From Enoplolaimus lenunculus (Eukaryota > Nematoda > Enoplea > Enoplida > Thoracostomopsidae), in assembly GCA_030248215.1 (NCBI GenBank), contig JASANG010002107.1:1-64000 (forward strand): DNA of 64,000 nucleotides. Direction: 5' to 3'. Shown piece after piece: positions 34,301 to 41,274 of this stretch; the first letter of the stretch is position 1, and every line of letters begins with the position of its first letter. The translations under genes and the position numbers were made by a program. The notes beneath the pieces were generated by a model, which saw only the letters and a list, made by a program, of their open reading frames with translations, made no database searches and was not told where the DNA came from.

Positions 34301-37300
34301 TAACCGTTAAACATAGATAACGGTAAAAATGAAAGTTCCTGGAAATCAGGTTTAAAAATAAATTTCAGTCCATATTTGTCAATAGCAGCAAGCATCTTAC
34401 ACTATGGGCAGGCAAAGTGGATATGAGTTCACATGTTATTCGTGTTGCTACAGTAAATTAATTACACGTCTGTGTGTGTTAAATTTGAAAAGGGTCATAA
34501 ATTTTAAGAAACAAATCCTGTAACTTTTTGTTTCAGGGAGTCAGTTTTAAGTATTAATTTAAAATTAAAAGTTTTACAAAACAAATCCAGTAACTTTTTG
34601 TTTCAGGGAGTTAGTTTTAAGTATTAATTTAAAATTAAAAATTTTACAAAACAAATCCAGTAACTTTTTGTTTCAGGGAGTCAGTTTTAAGTATTAATTT
34701 AAAATTAATTTATCGCTTAAACTTTTAGGAGACGAATTAATTATTATGGCACAAATTGTTACTGCAATTCAAATGGTATACGAACAAAGCGTAATTGCAA
34801 AATACAACGTGCCACCGTTATTAGTTGTCGGCCTTGAAGGTAAAAGTTTGAACTGGGTCCTGGTTCGCGAAGGCGGGTGGCAGTAAAAATGCCAACCTCT
34901 GGTCCTCAGTTGAGAATACCCTTAAGATTGACAGGTTTCAATGAAAAACATTTCAGCCGTTTTGGTGCGTATGTTAAAATTATTTGGCATGACAGCTGTT
35001 GTTTACTTTGGTTCATGTAAAGATCAACAGCGCAACGTTTTTCCGCGAGACTGCATTATAGTACTAAATTTTTGCCTATGCTTAAGTTTATGCTTTGTAT
35101 AAGATCATTCTTACGCTTATGGCTAGGATTAGGCTTTGGCTCACGGATAAGCTTATATTACCGTTACAGCCCTGTTCTATACGTTGTCCTTCATTTTTAA
35201 CTTCCAAAAGCGCTCCAAATTTTCAGATTTTAGAGTAGCCTACACGCAAAAAAGTATTTCTGAATATATTCAGAAATGTATTTTCTGTGGCAAATCTGAA
35301 AAGTTTTTCTGATCTTTAAGACAATTTTTCTAACAATAATTGGAAAACGTTTAGTTTCAGACTTTATTTCAAAACTTTTTTAAAAACTTCTTTGTTATAA
35401 CAGAAATACTTCTCAAGTGCACCTTGCTAATCATATTTCTTAAATGTAAAAAATTTTTTCTTAAACACCAGAAATGTTATTTTGAGTGTAGGTTTCGGAC
35501 TAGGTTTAGACTTTGGGTAAAAAAGATAAGGCTAAAGAGTTAAGTCAAACACAGGTTAACACTTAGGCTCGCGACTAATGACCAGATCAGTCCAGTCGAA
35601 TTGGAAAAAATATTCTTCGTACCGATAAAACGGTTTTGTTCTCAAAACAATTTTTTTCCAAATTTCAGGCTTCTTTGGTATGATTATTTTGTCGATCGCA
35701 ATTATTCCAATGAACTTCATTTATGTACCACCATCGTTTAGTCCAGCACCTCCACACAGACTCGAAGATGTCCCTGCGGCGTTTCGTCAATTGGCCGACA
35801 ATCACATTATTATCGTTGCACTTTTAGGTCTGACATCCGGTGACCCGCAGTCACCATTTGTGCCAGGGACGATAATTTCATGCAAAAGAAACTTTTTCAC
35901 TTGTGGCGTTGAAAACCTGTGTCGAAGCCTGAGAAAATCGCATTTTCGGCGCTGTTGACATATTTCTGGAAGAAATCAAATTTATCTCATCTTATCTATA
36001 ATATAACTCCACTACGCACCTCTGCCGATTTCTAAATCTGTATTTTCTTCTATCAGTCTCTTTCATCTCTTGTCGACGTAACGTGAGTTTAAGAATCATT
36101 CAAATCAAAGCAACAGCAGCTATAACATTGAAGTATTGGTGACAATGTTTTAATTTGTGTTTACAAATTTTTTCGACCAAAAAATTAGCTTTCGCGTTTT
36201 GCTAATTGTAAAATATTGAAGAATGTACAAACTGTTTCCATATGACCCATATAAGTAGTAATAATACCCTGGGTTATTACTACTCATATAAAGATCAGGG
36301 GCGGAGACGTTTTCTGTAAGACTGCAAAGCTGTAGACTAATTTTGGCCCATGTATAGAACAGGGCCGGCGCAGTAGTATTAGCTTATTCCTAAGCCTAAG
36401 CCTAAGCCTAAGCGTATGAATTAGCCTATTAATAAGCCTAAGCCTAAGCCTAAGCAAAAAAATTAGTCTAAAGCTTAAACTGACTCTATCATAGCCCCTC
36501 CGTAAAGCGATCTGGCCCTGTTCTATACATGGGCCCTAATTTTTTGCTTGGCTTAGGCTTAGGCTTAGGCTTTGGTTTAGCAATAAGCTCATTCTTACGC
36601 TTAGGTTTAGGGTTAGGCTTAGGAGTATGCTTATAATACTGTTCTGCCCCTGTTCTCTGACTATAAATTTGTGAAACTTAAGAGATCTACCAAAAATTAT
36701 TCGACTGCAGTTCCTACAATTATAGCCCTTAGCATATGTAGATATATATATTGATTTTTATAACAGTATCTTAGGCATTGTTTAGTAATTTTGTGTTTTT
36801 TCCAGGTACTATTGCGAGTATTGCGTTTTTCAATTTTGCTGGTATCAGTGTCACAAAAAATATCAATGCAACAACGCGAATGGTACTGGATTCGCTTCGG
36901 ACACTTGTGATCTGGATCGTTTCGCTTGGAGTTGGATGGCAAACGTTTGCACCTTTACAGGTAAATTAATATAATTTGCATATATATACATACACTTTTT
37001 ATTTGTATTTGTTAAAATATGAACCATATCCGGCGGCAGATTCAAGGGAATCCTATCGAAGCCTAGATTTTCCCGGCTGAAATCTAAGCCAAGATTTCGT
37101 ATTAAGACTAACACTAAAGATGCGTTTGGCTTCTCGCTCGCTTGGTTACCGAGTTTCTTTATGCTTAATTCATGGATCGATTCGTTGTTGTGGAATTGCA
37201 CATTCGAAGCATTGTTTCACCGCGAATGTAAATGTTTGAGCCTCGAATATCTCTGCTATTACAATTACTAGTAAAACTGCCGGGGATTAATGTTCACCGA

Positions 37301-38099
37301 TTTTATGTTAACCGTTAAAATTTACAACAATTAAAATTCCGATAAAACTTCAAATAATTTGGCTACCGAAATTGCATAGGAACCGCTGACGAAAATGTAA
37401 ACTGAGTAAGAGCCGTAGGGGTAGGTGTGGAACAGTATTATATAGCATATTTCTAAACCTAAGTCTAATCCTAAGCTAAGCAAAAAAATTAGTCTAAAGC
37501 TTAAGCTTACTCTTTTCTAGTTACGCAGAAAAAAATGTTCCGCCCCTAATATTTACATGGGCCCAAAACCGGAACCTAGACCTCCGGTTACACACTCGTA
37601 TGCAACACGTGGGTTCCGTGAGAATATTTCAGTTCGTGTGTACAAGAAGTACGGGTTACGAGCAAAACATATAATGCAAAAATAGCAGCAACATGACACC
37701 AGAGTAAGCAATATTTTCGCTTATACATTCATTCAATTTGCTTACTAAACTCAATGAACCCGCTGAATGCTCTTGAAGATACTTGACGACCCTCATGTGC
37801 GCTTATACAAAAATGAAACTTTTTAGGTGGTCGGTTTTATTTTCCTTATAATCGGAATGGCAATTTACAACGATATTGTATTGGGACCGTCGTGTTTTGG
37901 TAATATATTCGCACCGCGTATGCCATGTTGTGTCGCATGCTGTGGATGGTACTACAAAACGCCGCTGCAAGACGCCGCGCAACGTGAAAATCGACCAGAC
38001 GACGCAAGCTCAAGCGTCGATTTGGCACAAAATGAATATGATCGCAGAGATACTAACGCCAATAATTTATATCGCGACAGCGATGGTGACAAGTATTAG
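28276..38099 (+). CDS. SLC35F6: SLC35F6-like membrane transporter, nine exons, complete
   Basis: Exons 28276-28361, 29711-29765, 30812-30898, 31853-32036, 33099-33263, 34729-34839, 35669-35827, 36806-36960 and 37827-38099 join in phase to 1275 bases (424 aa plus stop). Blocks such as ITGSINTLAAK, SLCDMTATSIMYVGL, ASFQMLRGAVMIFTG, ELIIMAQIVTAIQMV and SIAFFNFAGISVTK match vertebrate SLC35F6 (C2orf18/ANT2BP) in order. The family has the EamA/DMT fold with about ten membrane helices; the human protein is reported in lysosomes and mitochondria, and its substrate is unsettled. This copy is longer than human (371 aa). It has an acidic insert at residues 77-100 and a different tail with CCVACCGWYY and a polar end. 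All introns are GT-AG; intron 5 has a weak GTTGTT donor. Introns carry at least eight MITEs. Confidence 0.92.
28433..28644. mobile_element. S-family palindromic MITE in SLC35F6 intron 1
   Basis: CACAGCAAAAAATGATAACT to CATTTTTTTGCAGTG, with TA on the right flank and TG on the left. It lies 71 bp after the exon 1 donor. Confidence 0.75.
28977..29167. mobile_element. A-family MITE with 8-bp target duplication (SLC35F6 intron 1)
   Basis: GCCCAAAAGATCATGGGCGG to CTGTTCTTTACATTGGCC. Perfect flanks TTTGATAG lie at 28969-28976 and 29168-29175. The interior holds two TTAGGC arrays with few errors, so it looks young. Confidence 0.88.
29711..29765 (+). CDS. SLC35F6: SLC35F6 exon 2
   Basis: It encodes WADTQKANGYNFSHPFAQ (residues 30-47), matching human WADNFMAEG...FQHPFLQ. 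Acceptor ATTTTTAG, donor GTACTG. Only 55 bases, set by phase on both sides. Confidence 0.88.
29885..30077. mobile_element. A-family MITE with 8-bp target duplication (SLC35F6 intron 2)
   Basis: GGCCAATGTAAGGAACAGGG to GTTCCGCCCATACATGGGCC. Perfect flanks GAATCTAC lie at 29877-29884 and 30078-30085. Opposite orientation to the copy at 28977. Confidence 0.88.
30150..30262. mobile_element. K-type element, one end (SLC35F6 intron 2)
   Basis: Words such as GACGATGACAGACGGCGACG lead into AAAAAGTATAGCGCCACGCT, matching the right half and end of 13258-13468. The left end is missing or eroded. Confidence 0.45.
30812..30898 (+). CDS. SLC35F6: SLC35F6 exon 3
   Basis: It encodes AVCMFIGEFFCLIAFFFVFA then WKKCMYRRK (residues 48-76): one membrane helix with the GEF motif and a basic cytosol-type loop. 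Acceptor CATTTCAG, donor GTAAAT. Confidence 0.9.
30925..31317. mobile_element. C-family (CCGGAA-rich) element in SLC35F6 intron 3
   Basis: GCAGGGTGCGACCGGTAG on the left and GCTTGTACCCTGATCG on the right, with arrays of GCCGGAGCCGGA-like words next to both ends. The core is AT-rich. Related copies: 44196, 49592, 52463, 60030 and 63044. It starts 26 bp after the exon 3 donor. Confidence 0.6.
31853..32036 (+). CDS. SLC35F6: SLC35F6 exon 4
   Basis: Residues 77-138. The first 24 residues (VKSQKSIHELGSSTVDEIEE onward) form a polar, acidic loop unlike the human one. The rest, FNPLIFIPASLCDMTATSIM then YVGLTYTNAASFQMLRG, is strongly conserved. Acceptor ATTTTTAG, donor GTAAAG. Confidence 0.92.
32535..32590. 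repeat. L-family end fragment (SLC35F6 intron 4)
   Basis: GAGTGATAGGTGCTACATGC then ATTTGAGAATATTGTC matches the right end of L copies. No left end was seen. Confidence 0.45.
33099..33263 (+). CDS. SLC35F6: SLC35F6 exon 5
   Basis: Residues 138-193: GAVMIFTGLLSVAFLRTVLR then AYKWIGMFIVLAGLFIVGVN then DVVHSSSADKNGVLTG. These are two membrane helices and a loop. The donor GTTGTT is weak but phase and homology require an end here. Confidence 0.9.
33542..33623. repeat. 85-bp dispersed repeat, copy 1 (SLC35F6 intron 5)
   Basis: TGGAGAACTAAGAGAGTTTG onward matches 38366-38450 over its whole length with few changes (landmarks GGAGACGCTAA, AAGCTCAGGCGCAA, CTGAGTGGGAA). It has no inverted ends. Confidence 0.7.
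34509..34711. repeat. Tandem array 70 bp x 2.9 with acceptor-like sites, next to SLC35F6 exon 6
   Basis: Three near-identical units (period exactly 70 between TTTCAGGGAG at 34531, 34601 and 34671) end 17 bp before the exon 6 acceptor at 34727-34728. Each unit holds AACTTTTTGTTTCAG|GGAG, which looks like a strong 3' splice site. The real site is AAACTTTTAG|GAGA. Confidence 0.9.
34729..34839 (+). CDS. SLC35F6: SLC35F6 exon 6
   Basis: Residues 193-230: DELIIMAQIVTAIQMVYEQS then VIAKYNVPPLLVVGLEG. It matches human DLLIIMAQIIVAIQMV. Acceptor CTTTTAG, donor GTAAAA. Confidence 0.92.
35010..35189. mobile_element. A-family MITE, diverged (SLC35F6 intron 6)
   Basis: GGTTCATGTAAAGATCAACA to CCCTGTTCTATACGTTGTCC are inverted ends. 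The interior arrays are badly degraded (TGCTTAAGTTTATGC), so it is an old copy. Confidence 0.65.
35669..35827 (+). CDS. SLC35F6: SLC35F6 exon 7
   Basis: Residues 230-283: FFGMIILSIAIIPMNFIYVP then PSFSPAPPHRLEDVPAAFRQ then LADNHIIIVALLG. It matches the human GLFGFVILSLLLVPM...LED...LIALALLG order. Acceptor AATTTCAG, donor GTCTGA. Confidence 0.92.
36283..36660. mobile_element. A-family MITE split by a second A-family copy (SLC35F6 intron 7)
   Basis: The left part 36283-36344 (CTCATATAAAGATCAGGGGC...) and right part 36536-36660 (...TTCTGCCCCTGTTCTCTG) form one TTAGGC-bearing MITE. They are interrupted exactly by the copy at 36345-36535, which duplicated CTAATTTT of its host. Confidence 0.85.
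36345..36535. mobile_element. A-family MITE, subtype C, nested insertion with 8-bp duplication
   Basis: GGCCCATGTATAGAACAGGG to CCCTGTTCTATACATGGGCC. Perfect flanks CTAATTTT lie at 36337-36344 and 36536-36543, both inside another A-family copy. The interior holds clean CCTAAG arrays. Subtype C has CCGGCGCAG and GATCTGGCCCTG in place of GGGGCGGAAC. Confidence 0.9.
36806..36960 (+). CDS. SLC35F6: SLC35F6 exon 8
   Basis: Residues 283-334: the most conserved part, TIASIAFFNFAGISVTKNIN then ATTRMVLDSLRTLVIWIVSL then GVGWQTFAPLQ. Acceptor TTTTTCCAG, donor GTAAAT. Confidence 0.95.
37411..37564. mobile_element. A-family MITE, shortened (SLC35F6 intron 8)
   Basis: AGCCGTAGGGGTAGGTGTGG (eroded left) to GTTCCGCCCCTAATATTTAC then ATGGGCCC. 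One CCTAAG array is kept and the second block is lost. Confidence 0.6.
37827..38099 (+). CDS. SLC35F6: SLC35F6 exon 9 (last)
   Basis: Residues 335-424 and stop TAG. The last membrane helix (VVGFIFLIIGMAIYNDIV) is followed by a soluble tail with CCVACCGWYYKTPLQDAAQ and a polar end rich in D, N and R. The tail is unlike the human one. Acceptor CTTTTTAG. Confidence 0.9.
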   Translation: MVGFIFLIIGMAIYNDIVLGPSCFGNIFAPRMPCCVACCGWYYKTPLQDAAQRENRPDDASSSVDLAQNEYDRRDTNANNLYRDSDGDKY

Positions 38100-38186
38100 A
38101 ATATTGGTTTTTTTCGTTTATATCAATCTATATAATCAAAGCTAGAACGTCCATGAAACTTTATGTTTGTATTGTTGCAAACATCG

Positions 38187-38192
38187 AATAAA
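38187..38192 (+). promoter_or_regulatory. Polyadenylation signal AATAAA, SLC35F6
   Basis: AATAAA lies 88 bp after the stop codon, and GT- and T-rich sequence follows. It is the first such hexamer downstream. Confidence 0.6.
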
Positions 38193-38365
38193 ATTTGTTT
38201 ATGCTGCAAAGGTGGACACGGTAATGTCACCAGTTTTATTGAAGAGCCCAGAGTATATGTTTGACGCTGTAACAGCTCGTGTAATTGATTTTATAACCTT
38301 AATGCGTTATGCATTGCAAGAACGCTTTAGGGGAGTGTTGCAAACACGAGGATCTTGACTAACAC

Positions 38366-38450
38366 ATGGAGAACTAAAAGAGTTTGGAGACGCTAAAATT
38401 TAGTATTAAATTTAAGCTCAGGCGCAAACTGAGTGGGAACGAACTTTAAC
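38366..38450. repeat. 85-bp dispersed repeat, copy 2 (3' of SLC35F6)
   Basis: Direct-orientation match to 33542-33623. The two copies lie 4.8 kb apart, one inside the gene and one 267 bp past its stop. Confidence 0.7.
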
Positions 38451-38704
38451 TTAAAGTCTAAGCCAAAGCCTAAGCCTAAGCAAAAATTAGTCTAAAGCTT
38501 AAACTGACTCTATTATAGCCCCTCCGGAAACCGATCCGGCCCTGTTCTATACACGGGCCCCTAAGCCTAAGCCTTAGCCTAAGCGTGGAAAAATGAGTTC
38601 CTGAGCCTAAGCCTAAGTCTAAGCAAAAAATGTAATCTAGAATCTAAACCTACTCTTTTATAGACCCACCAGAAACTTGAAGACCCCTTAAAGTAGAATG
38701 GGCC
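38451..38704. mobile_element. Two joined A-family fragments (subtypes C and B)
   Basis: 38451-38563 ends in the subtype C terminus (GGCCCTGTTCTATACACGGG). 38564-38704 then continues as a subtype B interior and terminus (CCCCTTAAAGTAGAATGGGC). It looks like a C copy inserted into a B copy with the left parts lost. Confidence 0.6.
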
Positions 38705-39699
38705 CTAAGATTTATGCTTACCGTCATCATTATATGTTAATAAATAACAGAACAAGCTGATTCGCAACACCTTAATTATTTGTGTACAGCATAATTGTAT
38801 TTAACCTCTATGCTGAGTGGGTTATATTTAAATAGCTGTAGAAACTTTTGCCTAAACCTTTATACATTGCCCTAAGTCTGAGCCTAAACATAACTCTAAG
38901 CCTTGATGTAAAAATGTGCGGGGAGACAATATACAAAAGCAATCCTGGCTTCGCTTTTAAGTAAACGTACTCAGAGCTTCGTATAAACGTCTTAAACCTA
39001 AATCCGTGTGCTATTAAAGTACTGAATAATTTTGCGCGATCTTTATCTCTGTTTCGTGAGGTATAAAGTTCATATTAAAAATGTGTAAAAATTTTTTTAA
39101 AATTAAAATTAACAAAAAATACTTTTTAAGCGTTTAAAATGTTAAAAAAATTTGTGTTTTTCCAGAGATATTATCTTGCTACCAAAACAAAAAAGCGATC
39201 TTTCGTTTGTCAAATTAACCAATCGCTGAAGGGCTTTAAATAACGAATTAAATATTTTGTAATATTCGATATGTGATTACAAATTTAAAATTGTGCTTTA
39301 CAATTTAGGAGTCGTACAAAACTTATGAAACTTTTCTCGCTTTATGAAACACATTTCTCTTGGTGCAAGGGCCCGTGTTTACTTTTAGGGCCGTCCCGGT
39401 TTTGTATCTACTGTTACGGCCGTTTAAGGGTAACATTGGCCGGTGCCAGCATAGCGTTTTGCTCAATGCTTTAAACTGTTAACCATTGATGCTTTACTAC
39501 ACTAGCGATTCATTTTAGAGTCTCTTCACTTACAAAAATCACCTTGATAAATCGGTAACTATTAAACGCACATAAATAGCATTTTATTTTTGACACGGTT
39601 TCTAAGTTGCTTTTCGCATTGATCTCTCATGATATATTTGCGGTCAGCGACAAAATTTGTTGTGCTCAATTAAAAGGTTAAAACTAACAGCCTTTCTGC

Positions 39700-39873
39700 C
39701 AGTGGCGGATCCAGGATCTGAAAATGGGGGGGCAAAATTTCACAGGTAATAAACTTACTTTTGACCCACACACAAACCACGAACTATTGTCACAAAATTG
39801 CTAAGTATACAATTTTTGTCCAGATGCTGTTTTGGGGGGCCACGGCTGGGGTGCCCCCATGGATCCGCCATTG
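39700..39873. mobile_element. hAT-like MITE with 8-bp target duplication
   Basis: CAGTGGCGGATCCAGGATCT on the left and CCATGGATCCGCCATTG on the right are inverted ends. Perfect flanks CTTTCTGC lie at 39692-39699 and 39874-39881. CAGTGGCGGATCC ends with 8-bp duplications are typical of hAT MITEs in many animals. Confidence 0.85.
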
Positions 39874-40137
39874 CTTTCTGCATTTGTGATGAAGTTGCAA
39901 ATTAAGTATTTGTGCTATTGAGATCGCAATCATATGCCATAAGCTAAATGCATCGTTTATGTCAGACAGAAGCAAAAATTGACAAACTGTAAATTATACA
40001 AATCAAAATTAGTAAATCAAAAATAACAAAAAGTACACAACCTGGAACCGTTGTCGGATATATCAATTTATACAACTGCTTTTGTTGGAACAACGCGGGT
40101 TGCACGACCCCTGTTCGAAGTTTTATCCAAAGTTAAG

Positions 40138-40208
40138 AACCAAGCCAGGAATCGAACCTCGGCCCTCCTGCGCTCGAGCCAAGCATGCTACCACTACACC
40201 ATGTGATC
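40138..40208 (-). repeat. tRNA-like sequence, probably a tRNA-derived SINE head
   Basis: On the minus strand TGGTGTAGTGGTAGCATG (A box) and GAGGTTCGATTCCTGGCT (B box) stand at tRNA spacing, with CTC at the anticodon position (Glu-like). The anticodon stem is weak and the 5' acceptor strand does not pair with the 3' one. A working tRNA gene is therefore less likely than a pol III SINE, with a body continuing to about 40075. Confidence 0.55.
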
Positions 40209-41132
40209 ATTGCAACAACTTCATACACCGGCATATGTGCCATATGTGTTACAAGCTTTTTGCTTTACATACACTTATCATGCACATATACCGACATGCT
40301 CTTAATGTAATGTTTATTTCTATTTTCAAAATATCCTACTATATCCTAAAGCACGCAGTACACCAATTATAGAAACGTAAACATGTGATCTTTGTTGGAT
40401 GCTTTTTAGTAACTTTGTCAGTTGTGTAAAGCTCAAAACAAGTAGCATTTTCGGCCAAAATCTTCTATTGAAGTTATCCTTCATTTTACTCTTCTGGTTA
40501 CGCACTAATAGTGACAAAAGTTGAAGTTCTGTTAACCTACAAACTTTTTGAGTTCGAACTTTGCAAATCCCGCGACAGTTTAGCTCTTAAAACAATTTAC
40601 GCGGGTGCACATGACAATGAATTTTCAAAAAAAACACCCTTATCAGGAATTTGAATCAGAACTATTTTAAAGTAAACTGTTGTTTGTCTTAAATCACGTG
40701 ACGTATTGGCTAAGAAATTTCTCGACCAGTTGTACTACATATTCAAAGTTTTGCCGTGAGTGCAAAGTTTGTGCTGCTAGTTTTCTGACGTAATCTTGAT
40801 ACATTTGAATAAAAGTAGTTGTCAACCGTCTTTATCATTTACGGCATTTTCAAATTGAAACTTTTCGGTAGTTAAAACACAAAAGTTTCAAATATTTGCA
40901 ATTTTTTGTCGTAAAATATTGTTTACCAGAGATATTATTTTAAAAATATATATATTACGTGGATTTTCAATTCTAAGTTCGTGACCGAAATTGTTACCAT
41001 TCTTCGGCATGTCTGCTTTTCTTTCAAGTCTATTTTACGTGAAATTTATGTAGATTTTTTGAAATTGCAACTTTGACTAATATATATTAATGAACTTGAG
41101 TTTAAAGTTGTACTAATTACGAAATAACTACA

Positions 41133-41274
41133 ATGAAACAAATACTTAGTTGTATTTTTCAAACTTCTCGAGTGCAATTTTTAGCAATTCAAGTTCGTCC
41201 AGTCAGTTCGTCGAAGGTCAACGGAAATGCGTCAGAGTCACAACTTCATAGATTAAGTTCAAATATGTCTGAAG
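41133..41274 (+). CDS. PRODH: PRODH exon 1 (targeting peptide)
   Basis: MKQILSCIFQTSRVQFLAIQ then VRPVSSSKVNGNASESQLHR: basic, hydroxyl-rich, with no acid until residue 35. The donor GAAG|GTAAAT fits phase 1 of exon 2. It has no direct homology, so the start is less certain than the rest. Confidence 0.7.

Larger units (their letters stand above)
38200..41132. other. Intergenic between SLC35F6 and PRODH
   Basis: It holds the 85-bp repeat, two A-family fragments, an hAT-like MITE and a tRNA-like sequence, listed separately. No exon is supported. The PRODH promoter must lie at the right end, but no TATA box or initiator could be named. Confidence 0.5.

Noticed and set aside
36283-38704. True telomere or subtelomere from the TTAGGC runs
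   Set aside because: The arrays are short, interrupted, in both orientations, and bounded by transposon ends with target duplications. They also lie inside introns of conserved genes.
40138-40208. Functional tRNA-Glu gene
   Set aside because: The A and B boxes are good, but the acceptor strands do not pair and the anticodon stem is weak. Kept as a tRNA-like SINE head.
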